This document shows, in pieces, positions 52,618-62,184 of a stretch of DNA of 64,000 nt. Position 1 is the stretch's first letter, and each line of letters opens with the position of its first letter. Source of the stretch: Paenibacillus sp. FSL R10-2782. Lineage in GTDB: Bacteria > Bacillota > Bacilli > Paenibacillales > Paenibacillaceae. The stretch spans positions 3,649,001 through 3,713,000 of the forward strand of contig NZ_CP151951.1 of assembly GCF_038592985.1 (NCBI RefSeq), given 5' to 3'. The notes beneath the pieces are model-generated. The model saw nothing but the letters and a program-made list of their open reading frames with translations. It searched no databases and was not told the DNA's origin. Both the position numbers and the translations under genes were made by a program.

Positions 52618-55560
52618 GTGATTCATAGTACGATCAAAATTACATTAAACGGACAGGAACTGAAAACCAAAGACAGCACAACGATTCTTGAAGTCATTAA
52701 CGAAAATAATATCGCCCATCCCCAACTATGTTATGTTCCCGAGGTCGATCCGATCCGCACCTGTGATACCTGCATCGTGGAGGTCAACGGCAAGCTCGTT
52801 CGCTCCTGCTCGACACTTGCTGCGGACGGAATGAATATTCAATTAAACTCGGACCGCGCCAAAGCAGCCCAAACAGAAGCCATGGATCGGTTGCTGGAAA
52901 ATCACCTCCTCTACTGCACCGTATGTGATAACAACAATGGTAATTGTTCCTTGCATAATACGGCAGAGCTTATGGAAATTGAGCATCAAAAATATCCATA
53001 TCAGCCCAAGGTTGGTCCGACGGAAGTCGATATGTCCCATCCGTTTTACCGATATGACCCAAATCAGTGTATTGCCTGCGGCCAATGCGTAGAGGTATGT
53101 CAAAACCTTCAGGTCAATGAAACCCTCTCTCTCGACTGGGAAGCTGAACGCCCTCGCGTCATTTGGGATGATGGTGTTGCGATTAACGATTCCTCGTGCG
53201 TCAGCTGCGGTCAGTGTGTAACGGTCTGTCCTTGTAATGCCTTGATGGAGAAATCCATGCTGGGTGAAGCCGGCTTCATGAGCGGCATGGAGAAGGACTT
53301 GTTAAATCCGATGATAGATTTAATTAAGGAAGTGGAGCCAGGCTATAGCGGTATTTTTGCCATATCCGAAGCAGAAGCAGCCATGCGTGAAACCCGTACG
53401 AAAAAAACTAAAACCGTCTGCACCTTTTGCGGCGTAGGTTGCAGCTTTGAGGTTTGGACCAAGGGTCGCAAAATTTTGAAGGTACAGCCTACCTCTGAAG
53501 GACCTGTGAACGGCATCTCGACCTGCGTTAAAGGGAAATTCGGCTGGGATTTTGTGAACAGTGATCAACGTTTGACCACCCCTTTAATTCGTCAAGGTGA
53601 CGAATTTGTGGAGGCGACCTGGGAAGAAGCACTAAGCCTGATGGCCAGCAAAATGGGTGCTATTAAAGAAACACACGGCGGCGAGGCGCTCGGCTTTATT
53701 TCCTCGTCCAAATTTACGAATGAAGAAAACTATCTGATGCAAAAGTTGGCGCGTCAGGTATTCCAAACGAATAATGTCGATAACTGTTCACGGTACTGCC
53801 AATCCCCCGCCTCATGGGGGCTGCAACACACCGGAGGCATTGGCGGCGACAGCGGTACGATTAAAGACATTGCCAAAGCAGGTCTGGTCATGCTGGTCGG
53901 CTGTGCGCCGGGAGAAGGACATCCGGTGCTGGCTACCCGTATTAAACGTGCGCATAAGCTGCACGGTCAAAAGCTGATCGCGGTCGATCTGCGCAAGCAT
54001 GAAATGGCGGATCGTGCGGACCTGTTCATTCGTCCGAAGCAAGGTACAGATTATGTATGGTTATCCGCTGTAACCAAGTACATCATTGATCAAAACTGGC
54101 ATGACGCAACATTCATTGAAGAACATGTAAACTTTTATCCCGAATATTTGAAGTTGCTGGAGAACTTTACATTGGAATTTGCAGAGCAGGAAACGGGCAT
54201 TTCCAAAGAGACGCTGATTGAGGTAGCGACTATGGTCCATGAAGCCAATGGCACTGCCATTTGCTGGGGCATGGGTGTGACGCAAAACATCGCAGGCTCC
54301 TACACCTCTATTGCGATTGCCAACCTGCTGCTGGTGACCGGAAACTTTATGCGTCCAGGTGCAGGCGCGTATCCGCTTCGCGGACATAACAATGTTCAGG
54401 GTGCTGCTGACATGGGCACGATGCCGGATATTTTCCCGGGTTATCAGCCTGTCACCAACGATGACATTCGTGCCAAGTTCGAAGCGGCCTACGGGGTACA
54501 CATTCCGGGCCAACGCGGACTGGACAATATCCAAATGCTGGAGGCCATTGAAACAGGTGAGCTAAAAGCGATGTATATCGCCGGAGAAGAAATGGCGTGG
54601 GTGGATGCGGACTCCAACCATACACAGGAAATGCTGGCGAACCTGGATTTCCTCGTCGTTCAGGATGTATTCCTGAGCAAAACAGCAGAATTCGCAGATG
54701 TCATTTTGCCCGCCGTACCTTCGCTCGAAAAAGACGGTACCTTTACGAACACCGAACGTCGCGTGCAGCGTTTATATGAGGCGCTCAAGCCTGTAGGAGA
54801 CAGCAAACCGGACTGGTGGATTTTCAGCCAATTTGCCAAGCACATGGGATTTGATTGGAGCTACAGCCATCCAAGTGAAATTTTTGAGGAAATGGCGTCA
54901 CTCACTCCATTTTTCTCCCAGTGTAATTATGACGTATTGGAAGGCTGGAACAGCTTCCACTGGGGATCGCCGGATGGCAGCAACACGCCGCTTTTACACA
55001 CCAACGGCTTTAACTTCCCGGATAAAAAGGCACGTCTCGGTCTTTTCGAATATGTACCGCCTAAACAATATCCGGCTGAGTTCGATCTGACCTTAAACAA
55101 CGGCAGACTGCTCGAACAATTCCATGAAGGAAATCTGACGACCAAATCACCGGGTATCCAGCTCAAGCTTCCAAGCGTATTTGTGGAGGTATCGCCGGAA
55201 TTGGCCAAGGAACGCGGAATCAAGGACGGATCTCTGGTTCGACTGGAATCGCCATATGGTGCCGTGAAGCTGCGTGTTCTCATCACCGACCGGATGCAGG
55301 GAACCGATATCTACGTACCTATGCACTCCAGCAGCCATGACAGCGCCGTGAACCTGTTAACTGGTGGAGCATTCGATGTAATCACCAACACACCGGCTTA
55401 TAAGCAAAACAAGGTACGAATGCACATTTTGGAGGTCGATGGTCAAAATCCGCTGCCACGTATCAACCCGCGCTATAAACAGCGTCATCCGCAAAATGGG
55501 GTTGAAGTGGAGCGGAAATGGAATCGTCCCGGTTACGTCGATCTGGTGGATCAAAAATAA
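52618..55560 (+). CDS. fdhA: Formate dehydrogenase alpha subunit (YjgC/YrhE type)
   Basis: A 980-residue cytoplasmic molybdenum or tungsten oxidoreductase. The start is GTG after AAAGGAG. Order: [2Fe-2S] ferredoxin domain (CYVPEVDPIRTCDTCIVEV), NADH-GOGAT-like cysteine and His cluster site (CTVCDNNNGNC), two [4Fe-4S] motifs (CIACGQCVEVC, CVSCGQCVTVC), the fourth-domain CTFCGVGCSFEVW cluster, then the pterin domain. Cys in VDNCSRYCQSPAS is the likely metal ligand in place of selenocysteine, with Gln where other formate dehydrogenases have His. C-terminal molybdopterin dinucleotide domain from about residue 830. Oxidises formate to CO2. Confidence 0.96.
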   Translation: MIHSTIKITLNGQELKTKDSTTILEVINENNIAHPQLCYVPEVDPIRTCDTCIVEVNGKLVRSCSTLAADGMNIQLNSDRAKAAQTEAMDRLLENHLLYCTVCDNNNGNCSLHNTAELMEIEHQKYPYQPKVGPTEVDMSHPFYRYDPNQCIACGQCVEVCQNLQVNETLSLDWEAERPRVIWDDGVAINDSSCVSCGQCVTVCPCNALMEKSMLGEAGFMSGMEKDLLNPMIDLIKEVEPGYSGIFAISEAEAAMRETRTKKTKTVCTFCGVGCSFEVWTKGRKILKVQPTSEGPVNGISTCVKGKFGWDFVNSDQRLTTPLIRQGDEFVEATWEEALSLMASKMGAIKETHGGEALGFISSSKFTNEENYLMQKLARQVFQTNNVDNCSRYCQSPASWGLQHTGGIGGDSGTIKDIAKAGLVMLVGCAPGEGHPVLATRIKRAHKLHGQKLIAVDLRKHEMADRADLFIRPKQGTDYVWLSAVTKYIIDQNWHDATFIEEHVNFYPEYLKLLENFTLEFAEQETGISKETLIEVATMVHEANGTAICWGMGVTQNIAGSYTSIAIANLLLVTGNFMRPGAGAYPLRGHNNVQGAADMGTMPDIFPGYQPVTNDDIRAKFEAAYGVHIPGQRGLDNIQMLEAIETGELKAMYIAGEEMAWVDADSNHTQEMLANLDFLVVQDVFLSKTAEFADVILPAVPSLEKDGTFTNTERRVQRLYEALKPVGDSKPDWWIFSQFAKHMGFDWSYSHPSEIFEEMASLTPFFSQCNYDVLEGWNSFHWGSPDGSNTPLLHTNGFNFPDKKARLGLFEYVPPKQYPAEFDLTLNNGRLLEQFHEGNLTTKSPGIQLKLPSVFVEVSPELAKERGIKDGSLVRLESPYGAVKLRVLITDRMQGTDIYVPMHSSSHDSAVNLLTGGAFDVITNTPAYKQNKVRMHILEVDGQNPLPRINPRYKQRHPQNGVEVERKWNRPGYVDLVDQK

Positions 55561-55574
55561 AGGAGGTCAGACTC

Positions 55575-56057
55575 ATGGCTAAGCCTATTTCAATCATACG
55601 AAAGCGTGTGTTGACAGAAGAAGAACGGCAAAAGCAATCGCTGGATCAGCTTACTGCTGATCTGGCAGACAACGGGGCCGCATTGCAGAAGACGCTCGAA
55701 ATTGTGCGTGAGCTGCACGATAGCGGTCTTCTCGAAGCGGCTCAGTCTATGCTGAAAGCCAAGGAAAGCATCGCTAAAATTGCTGTAGGACAAGCGACGC
55801 GCAAGCCTGTGACGAACATCATCAACAATCTGATGGGAGCAGTCGGCATGCTGTCCGAGGTAGACCCCGAGCTAATGAAAAAGCTGGTGGGCAGCGTCAC
55901 TTCAGGCCTGAACGAAGCCGAAGAGCATCTAAAACAGAACAAAAAGACCCGCCTGCGCGATCTCATGAAGGCTATGAATGATCCGGATGTAAACCGGGCG
56001 ATGGGTTTTGGCATTCATTTTCTCAAAGGGCTGGGAAAAAGCTTGTCCGATAAGTAG
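55575..56057 (+). CDS. yjgD: DUF1641 protein YjgD, formate dehydrogenase partner
   Basis: A 160-residue helical protein starting at ATG 55575 behind AGGAGGT, 14 bp after fdhA. The DUF1641 core shows MLKAKESIAKIAVGQATRKP and NLMGAVGMLSEVDPELMKKL. In Bacillus this gene always follows yjgC-type formate dehydrogenase and is thought to be a small subunit or accessory factor. It has no cofactor motif. Confidence 0.92.
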   Translation: MAKPISIIRKRVLTEEERQKQSLDQLTADLADNGAALQKTLEIVRELHDSGLLEAAQSMLKAKESIAKIAVGQATRKPVTNIINNLMGAVGMLSEVDPELMKKLVGSVTSGLNEAEEHLKQNKKTRLRDLMKAMNDPDVNRAMGFGIHFLKGLGKSLSDK

Positions 56058-56086
56058 CTGAATATAGCGTGGAGGTGGATACAGAG

Positions 56087-56365
56087 TTGCAAGATTATAT
56101 TCGACGCTATCAGCAGGAGGACGATCAGGAATGCCTTCAGCTATTGCTGGAGCATTGTTGGCCATATGTGGAGACTTTGATTGGGGAGCTTGCCACAACA
56201 ACGGAAATGAATGAAGACACGGTCAGGGAGCTTCGGCAAAAAGGAAAGACACGCTTCCCTGATATCATTAGTAAATACCAGTTGGAGGTCCTGCTTCCAC
56301 TCCAAACATTCCTTTATAATACGTATCGGTTTTACTTTCGACAGGTGCTTAACGGCCAAGGGTAA
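56087..56365 (+). CDS. Small helical protein in the fdhA operon
   Basis: A 92-residue acidic protein. The best start is TTG 56087, 8-11 bases after GGAGGTGG; a GTG at 56069 lies upstream of that site. It reads MQDYIRRYQQEDDQECLQLL, VETLIGELATTTEMNEDTVR and ends FYFRQVLNGQG. The layout is reminiscent of small anti-sigma-like or sigma-region proteins, but I do not recognise a family. It is the last gene before a terminator, probably co-transcribed with fdhA. Confidence 0.72.
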   Translation: MQDYIRRYQQEDDQECLQLLLEHCWPYVETLIGELATTTEMNEDTVRELRQKGKTRFPDIISKYQLEVLLPLQTFLYNTYRFYFRQVLNGQG

Positions 56366-56371
56366 CAACAG

Positions 56372-56414
56372 TAAAAGAGAGCTGACCCACCGCAAACGGG
56401 TGTCAGCTCTTTTC
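56372..56414. terminator. Terminator between the fdh operon and a convergent gene
   Basis: AAAAGAGAGCTGACCC pairs with GGGTGTCAGCTCTTTT. A and T runs on both sides make it bidirectional. Confidence 0.85.
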
Positions 56415-56434
56415 ATGTTCCCTTGATGCTTTGC

Positions 56435-56905
56435 CTACAATCGAACCTCCCTGCCTCGTCTCTCCGTCAAAAATTGCAACAGCCAAATACCATAATTGAT
56501 AAAAACCAGCGTAAAGCTAATGACCGAAAACAGCGGAATTGTATGTAAAATGGTAGCATAAACGATCCAAATCAGCAGGATCACCAGCAGACAAACACGA
56601 AGGATTGCGTTGCTGTCTGTTTCCTTATGGAATAGCAACGTTTTCACTTTCATAGTATGATCGTTACGATGAAGCAAATGAGCGAAAATTAGGATATGGA
56701 GAATCAGATGAACAGCAAAAGCAATGAAGGCAAAAACGATACCCGTGGCAAATAGACCCAAGCCATTTTCCAAATCAGAAGATTCATGTGCCAACTCCGG
56801 CAACTGCCACATCCAGTACAACATGAACCCATGACAGGAAGCCAACGCAACGAGCATTGAAAATACATATAAAAATACTTTACTGACAGCAGTCTCCGTG
56901 TTCAA
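56435..56905 (-). CDS. Four-helix membrane protein, unknown function
   Basis: A 156-residue protein with four membrane helices (FLYVFSMLVALASCHGFML, FATGIVFAFIAFAVHLILHI, AILRVCLLVILLIWIVYATI and PLFSVISFTLVFINYGIWLL). The best start is TTG 56905 after GGAGG; a TTG at 56926 would add seven residues without a site. No family recognised. Confidence 0.72.
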   Translation of the reverse strand: MNTETAVSKVFLYVFSMLVALASCHGFMLYWMWQLPELAHESSDLENGLGLFATGIVFAFIAFAVHLILHILIFAHLLHRNDHTMKVKTLLFHKETDSNAILRVCLLVILLIWIVYATILHTIPLFSVISFTLVFINYGIWLLQFLTERRGREVRL

Positions 56906-56978
56906 TGTATGCTTCCTCCGTCTCAACCAACTTTTACTAGATTACACCACTCCAAAGCTATCACGCAAATTGGAAAGG

Positions 56979-57015
56979 CGAAAAAGGCTATTCGGACGCA
57001 TACCGAACAACCTTT
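56979..57015 (-). terminator. Terminator after the 57059-57412 gene
   Basis: On the minus strand AAAGGTTGTTCGG pairs with CCGAATAGCCTTT followed by TTCG. Confidence 0.6.
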
Positions 57016-57058
57016 CTGAGGCTACAGCACTTTATAAAGTAACGCTATGATCTGCCTT

Positions 57059-57412
57059 TTATTTTTTGTCCACCTGCAAAAGCGTCACCATTCTGAGAGA
57101 AACAGCATCTTTTAATTGCTCCTCTGCGATGACCTTGAGTTTAAGCAAACTGGCAATCTTCGAAGTATCCGGTTTGGAAAACAAGCGCCATAGCTGCGGA
57201 TCAGGCAGCGAATCATACAGCTTGGTATGATCGTATTCTTTGCGGTGCTGCTGCACAATTTTCACCCGGTAGCTGCCAATTTCCCATTCTGCCACTCCCT
57301 GCTGCGCACAATGAGCTGTAATGTCATTACGTAAATCAGTCAGTTCGCCTTCTATTTCTTTTTGCTTCTGCTTTAACTGATAGTAGCGACGCACCTTGTT
57401 CTCCAATTCCAT
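57059..57412 (-). CDS. Hypothetical coiled-coil protein
   Basis: A 117-residue protein starting at ATG 57412 after GAGGAG. The first third is a coiled coil (VRRYYQLKQKQKEIEGELTD), followed by WEIGSYRVKIVQQHRKEYDH and a helical end. This layout resembles small phage-related or Gam-like DUFs, without a firm match. The longer open frame to 57580 runs into the KdgT gene and lacks a site. Confidence 0.7.
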   Translation of the reverse strand: MELENKVRRYYQLKQKQKEIEGELTDLRNDITAHCAQQGVAEWEIGSYRVKIVQQHRKEYDHTKLYDSLPDPQLWRLFSKPDTSKIASLLKLKVIAEEQLKDAVSLRMVTLLQVDKK

Positions 57413-57566
57413 CACGCTCCTCTGCTTACATATGTATGTTTGCGGAAGCGCTTTAGGACAAGTTTGTGGTGTCAGTATATGAGTTAGTTTCTGCAAAAGC
57501 ATTTCCCGGGTAATGGAGAGGCTCAGAAAATGATCTGGAATAAGTCGATCCGGGATCATCCGAGCT

Positions 57567-58568
57567 TTATTTAGGCACATTCGCGCCAGGATTTACAGGC
57601 CCGGCTCCCCTGGATTCTCCTTTGCGTTTAACATAATTGGACCAGTAAGCTGTCAAAATGGGCACCAATATAGAGGTAACGATGACCGAAGCAGCTACTA
57701 ACGCAGTTGCTGATTGCGCTACAGGCAGGAACTCTGGCTTCATATTCGCAACAATGACCGGATTGGCCACCGCCGCACCTGCCGTACTGGAGGCTGCAAG
57801 TCCTGCTGTACCGTTGCCACCGCCGATATATTTGTCCGCCAGGATCAGCGGAATGCCTGTAATAATAATGACGCCGATGCCCAATATAATACCAAGCAAG
57901 CCGGTTTGAACAATCACACTCAGATCGATGGAACAGCCCAGTGCAAAACCGAAAAATGGAATAAGCGCATGCGTGGCGCTACCAAAATATTTACGAAAAT
58001 CATGATCCAGATTCCCCAGTATGAACCCGACCAGAAATGGTAATACCGCCCCCACAAAAGCCTGCGGCTCAAAAACAGCCAGTCCGGTACTGCCCAAAAT
58101 GAGCATGGTCACTAACGGACCCGATTCCAAGGACATCAGCACGAATGCCCCTGCCTCTTCCTTGGAACCATATTGCTGCATAATGGAGGCGTATAGCCCA
58201 CCATTCGTCATATCCATGGAGGAAATCAGCGCCAATACCGACAGTCCGGCAAAAAGCCCGCTTTCCACGCCACCGACGGGCAGCAGTTTAGACGCAATGA
58301 TCGCCACCACCCAAGCGACTGCAATTTTAGTCAATACGAGTGTACCTGACTTACGCAATACGGTACCTGTAGCTCGTACATCAATCGAAGCACCCATACA
58401 AAAAAACCACACCGCCAAAATCGGTACTGTCCCAGTCATTAGCCCCTTGGTGAACGATCCAAAGTAATCCCCGGCCCAAGGCATAAAAGTATGAACCAAT
58501 GCGCCTATAAACAGCGGCACCAGCATAATGCCCCCTGGAATTTTATCAATGTTTTGTTTGATTTTCAT
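57567..58568 (-). CDS. kdgT: 2-keto-3-deoxygluconate permease KdgT
   Basis: A 333-residue permease with about ten helices. The start [20 protein letters not shown] matches the KdgT family start, so ATG 58568 is preferred over 58580. Further motifs: [38 protein letters not shown], and [20 protein letters not shown]. KdgT takes up 2-keto-3-deoxygluconate, a pectin and alginate breakdown product, with protons. It lies 48 bp after the TctC-like gene in one operon. Confidence 0.93.
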   Translation of the reverse strand: MKIKQNIDKIPGGIMLVPLFIGALVHTFMPWAGDYFGSFTKGLMTGTVPILAVWFFCMGASIDVRATGTVLRKSGTLVLTKIAVAWVVAIIASKLLPVGGVESGLFAGLSVLALISSMDMTNGGLYASIMQQYGSKEEAGAFVLMSLESGPLVTMLILGSTGLAVFEPQAFVGAVLPFLVGFILGNLDHDFRKYFGSATHALIPFFGFALGCSIDLSVIVQTGLLGIILGIGVIIITGIPLILADKYIGGGNGTAGLAASSTAGAAVANPVIVANMKPEFLPVAQSATALVAASVIVTSILVPILTAYWSNYVKRKGESRGAGPVNPGANVPK

Positions 58569-58616
58569 AACTTCATTCAACCCTTTCGTTTTTGCCAGCG
58601 CAAAAACAAGGCCGTT

Positions 58617-59624
58617 TTACTTGCGGCTCAAGCCTAGTTCGGGAATCAGTCTTGCGAAGGTGTCATGGCTTTCCTTCAACTGTCGTGCGAATGCTTCTGC
58701 ATCCTTAACACGTAGCCCCAATCCATGCCTACGCATTTCTTCCCTGAATTCCTCATCTTTCGTCCCCTTGATCAGTGCGTCCGCCAGGGTTTGAGCAATC
58801 TCATCCGGCGTATCCTTGGGCACAGCCAGCCCTCTCCAAGTCCCGATAAAATGTACACGCAGCCCAGTAGCCTGCTGTAACGTCGGTACATTTGGAAACG
58901 CTTCCGAAACGGTGTCTGCCTGTATCGCCAGTATGCGCAGCTTCCCTTGGTCCACATCCTTTTTCACTTCCGCAGGACTGACCGGCACAGCATCCACGAA
59001 GCCGCTCAGCAACGCTGATACGGCTGGCCCTGCCCCCTCATAGGGGATATGGGTAAAGCGGACTCCGCTTTTTTGCTCCAGCATCGCAGCAGCGAGGTGC
59101 CAGATGCTACCCGTGCCTGCATTGCCCATTTTCAGCTTGCCGGGATGAGCATGAGCGTCCTCCAGAAATGCTTCGGCCGTCGTCCAGGGCGCATCCGCTC
59201 TAACCGTGATGGCAGAAGGGTCCATATTGGTTTGGACCAGAGGTTTAAAGCGCTCATAGGTGAGGGGCAGCAGTCCCAGATGTGGCAATGTGGTCAGCTC
59301 CGCAACCAGATAGGTTACAGTGTAGCCGTCCGCCTGCGCCTCAGCCCCTTCCATCAGTCCGACCGAACCGCCTCCACCCGTCCGGTTAACGACGATGATC
59401 GGCTGACCGAGATGCTTTTCGGCGGCTTTCGCTAATGCTCTTGCCGTGATATCCGTCCCGCCACCCGCCGCATATGGAACGACGAGGGTAATAGGCTTCA
59501 CAGGAAATGCACCATTGTGGTCATGCAAGGCGTGTTGATCCACATATTCACTGATACTCAAGGCAGAAAGAAAAGCCACTCCCGCCGCAACCAGCACATA
59601 TTTTTGCCATGGCTTGTTCTTCAT
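58617..59624 (-). CDS. TctC/Bug-type extracytoplasmic solute-binding protein
   Basis: A 335-residue protein of the tripartite tricarboxylate transporter receptor family. It has an N-terminal membrane anchor or signal sequence (VLVAAGVAFLSALSI, no lipobox), ITLVVPYAAGGGTDITARAL near residue 45, GNAGTGSIWHLAAAM, and FTHIPYEGAGPAVSALLSG. Normally such receptors work with TctA and TctB, which are absent here. The neighbour is KdgT. It may deliver a sugar acid or act as a sensor partner of the upstream regulator. Confidence 0.9.
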   Translation of the reverse strand: MKNKPWQKYVLVAAGVAFLSALSISEYVDQHALHDHNGAFPVKPITLVVPYAAGGGTDITARALAKAAEKHLGQPIIVVNRTGGGGSVGLMEGAEAQADGYTVTYLVAELTTLPHLGLLPLTYERFKPLVQTNMDPSAITVRADAPWTTAEAFLEDAHAHPGKLKMGNAGTGSIWHLAAAMLEQKSGVRFTHIPYEGAGPAVSALLSGFVDAVPVSPAEVKKDVDQGKLRILAIQADTVSEAFPNVPTLQQATGLRVHFIGTWRGLAVPKDTPDEIAQTLADALIKGTKDEEFREEMRRHGLGLRVKDAEAFARQLKESHDTFARLIPELGLSRK

Positions 59625-59669
59625 TACGCTTCCTCTTTTCCGAAAAATGAACTGGGCCAGTCACGCACC

Positions 59670-59714
59670 CGTTTTCACCCCCAGACGTTTTCAGCCATGA
59701 TTTTTGCGTTTACA
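59670..59714 (-). promoter_or_regulatory. Three direct repeats of TGWAAACG upstream of the tctC-like gene
   Basis: CGTTTTCA (59670-59677), CGTTTTCA (59686-59693) and CGTTTACA (59707-59714), spaced 16 and 21 bp start to start. They lie in the 130-bp gap between the AraC gene and the TctC-like gene. They could bind the AraC regulator or, as partial cre sites (12 of 14 at best), CcpA. Confidence 0.45.
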
Positions 59715-59754
59715 TGAAGTCAATGTACCGCAACGCAGGGGGGACAGCTATCGC

Positions 59755-62184
59755 TTAATCTTCGAATTTATCTTCCAAATCCCCAAAATGCCGACCTTTT
59801 GGCGGATCTGCATATCCATTGGAACATTTGCTTATTTCCCTAAATTTCCCAGGGGTCACCTGTTTATGCTTCCGAAATACACGGATAAAGCTGTTCTCAT
59901 TCCGGTAGCCGACCTGATCAGCAATCTCTGCGATTTTCAGATGTGTTTCGCGCAATAGAACGCACGCCTTTTTCATTCGCAAACCAGTTAAGTAATCGTA
60001 CACGGTACTGCCTGTCTCTTCCTTGAACATACTGCTCACCGATGACACGCTCATATGAACCTGATCTGCAATTTCCTGAAGCCCAATATTTAAATGCAAA
60101 TGATGTTCCATATAATCCATCATCTCCTGTACACGTACAAACTCCTTGGACCGTCTGTGTCCAGAGAGTTTTTCTCCGATATCATCCACAATCGAAAACA
60201 ATTGCTTCTCCAGATCTGGAAGATCAAGCGTCAGAATCTGGTTCCAGTGGTAATCGACCAGTTGATCCGGCGGCGTCACACTATGAGTCATGCACCATTT
60301 CAGCAATTTCCCCATCAGCTCATGAACAGACAAGTACACCTGCACCGGGGAGGTCCTGTGAAGACGAAGTTCTTCTCCCCATTGGCTGATCAGCTTTATA
60401 CTTGCTCCGGCTTCCTGTGACTCTAGGGCACGAATGATTTCCACATTCCGGTTTCCCACCGCTGATGAGACGTGGGCGCCCTCCCCCATGCGGTCCGTAC
60501 TCATATGCGAACGTCCATATCCCTCATACAAACGCAAACCAAGGGCTTCTCTCCCTGTTACAAAAGACTGACGTGCCTCATAGATATCCGAAAATACATG
60601 ACCGATTCCTATAGAAATAGTGAGGGGAAGATGCTCACCTACAACCTGAATCAGCCTGTCTGCGCTTTTGCGAAGCAGAGCACTTTCTTTGACATTGGCT
60701 TTGGCATCGGCACCAGTCTCAATCCTAGTCCCATCTACAGCTTCATCCTCGCGCTCACTGAACTGTAGGAGTACAACGAACCCGCTTTGCTCCTCTGGCG
60801 CGCTTACCGCCTTCCAGTGAGGTTCAAGCCATTCCAGCAAAATATTGTTCAGCGCATATTTGAGCAGCATTTTATCCTCCACTGGAAAGCTTGCTGCCCA
60901 AGTAGAATACCGATCGATCGACACGATCATCACAGCCAAAGAGCTTCCGTCCCAATCGGAAAAATACTGCTCCCATTTCATGCGCATTTCCTGTATGCCC
61001 ATTCTACGCTGGATGACATCTTCAATATATTTGGAACGTAGCTCCGGTAGGCTTCGTTCCACCACCAATGATTTGCGATGAAACTCTCCAACCAGCTTGC
61101 CAATGACCGACTCCAGATCATACAGTCCACCTTGACGCGTTCCTTTGTAGCCTAAATTCAGCAGGCTATTAATTCTTTTCATAGGGCGAAATGCGGCATA
61201 ATTGTAATAATAGACCGCTGAGCAACCCGCCAGTATAGAAATAAAGGCCAACCACAGCATCATGTTGCGGGCCAGCTTAACATGCTTCAGCAGCTTGTCC
61301 ATAGGGACAAGTGATACCAGACGCCAGCCCGTCACATCGGAAAAAGTCTGGTTCGCCATATACTCCATCCCCCCTACCACCACATAAGCATAGGGGCTCA
61401 CATCCAATTCTTGCAAAACCCTGTCCATTTCGTTTAAGGGCACTGAAGATTTTAACTTGGGATAGATCAACTCCCCCTCCAGATCGTACACAAATTGCGA
61501 GTTGGATAAATGAATATACAGCTTGGAGAAAAAACGGTCATAATCCAGATTGACCAGCACTGCACCAATAACCCGTCCATCCTTTACCACGGGTCTAGCC
61601 AGCGAAAGCAGTTCTACTGTTCCATTTTCATGATTTGCGCCGTACCATCTTCGCTTAATCAGTAATGGCTTCCTTTGAATGTCCCGAATCCAGGGAACCC
61701 AAGTCGTATCCGGCGCTTGGTCCCAATCGGGCAAGTAGCCGTATTCGCTGGATACGAGAGCGTGATTTTCAAAAGAAATAACTTCAGCCGAATGAATCTC
61801 TTCATGTGAAGAAAGGGCTTTCAAGTATTTTTGAAGCCGTTTGATGACGGAAGCGTTGGATAGCGATTTTTCATCCGTTTGCAAACGTGCAAATGCCTCA
61901 ACATCCCGGGAATAGGCCGCATCCAGCGCCTTATTATCGGACTCACGAAATGCCCTATTAGTCACATCCAGATTAATTTGCAGCAGTTCTATGTTTGGTG
62001 TGTTTAATTCAGTATCTAAGCCCTTGCGGTATCCCGAATACGATAGCAAGCCGATTACACTAATAATGAGTGATACGCTTAGTGTGAGCAGCAGAATCAG
62101 CCTTGCCTGTTTATTTTTCAGGATCAATCGAAGCTTTAATCGTAGCATTCCCGTAACTTCATCCTTCCGGACTTCGTTTTCCAT
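59755..62184 (-). CDS. Membrane-bound AraC family sensor-regulator (Cache domain)
   Basis: An 809-residue protein: membrane helix about 28-50 (LILLLTLSVSLIISVIGLLSY), extracellular double-Cache-like sensor (about 55-300), second helix (about 303-325, MMLWLAFISILAGCSAVYYY), a linker with degenerate GGDEF-like parts, and a C-terminal HTH_18 (about 690-790). The latter contains IGLQEIADQVHMSVSSVSSM FKEETG and IAEIADQVGYRNENSFIRVF RKHK. The final 25 residues are a polar tail. It heads the tctC-like/kdgT operon and probably controls it. The start ATG 62184 has a weak site (AAGAGA). Confidence 0.88.
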   Translation of the reverse strand: MENEVRKDEVTGMLRLKLRLILKNKQARLILLLTLSVSLIISVIGLLSYSGYRKGLDTELNTPNIELLQINLDVTNRAFRESDNKALDAAYSRDVEAFARLQTDEKSLSNASVIKRLQKYLKALSSHEEIHSAEVISFENHALVSSEYGYLPDWDQAPDTTWVPWIRDIQRKPLLIKRRWYGANHENGTVELLSLARPVVKDGRVIGAVLVNLDYDRFFSKLYIHLSNSQFVYDLEGELIYPKLKSSVPLNEMDRVLQELDVSPYAYVVVGGMEYMANQTFSDVTGWRLVSLVPMDKLLKHVKLARNMMLWLAFISILAGCSAVYYYNYAAFRPMKRINSLLNLGYKGTRQGGLYDLESVIGKLVGEFHRKSLVVERSLPELRSKYIEDVIQRRMGIQEMRMKWEQYFSDWDGSSLAVMIVSIDRYSTWAASFPVEDKMLLKYALNNILLEWLEPHWKAVSAPEEQSGFVVLLQFSEREDEAVDGTRIETGADAKANVKESALLRKSADRLIQVVGEHLPLTISIGIGHVFSDIYEARQSFVTGREALGLRLYEGYGRSHMSTDRMGEGAHVSSAVGNRNVEIIRALESQEAGASIKLISQWGEELRLHRTSPVQVYLSVHELMGKLLKWCMTHSVTPPDQLVDYHWNQILTLDLPDLEKQLFSIVDDIGEKLSGHRRSKEFVRVQEMMDYMEHHLHLNIGLQEIADQVHMSVSSVSSMFKEETGSTVYDYLTGLRMKKACVLLRETHLKIAEIADQVGYRNENSFIRVFRKHKQVTPGKFREISKCSNGYADPPKGRHFGDLEDKFED

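Noticed and set aside
57059..57580. 173-residue version of the coiled-coil protein
   Set aside because: The N-terminal extension lacks a ribosome binding site and overlaps the kdgT end; the ATG at 57412 is better supported.
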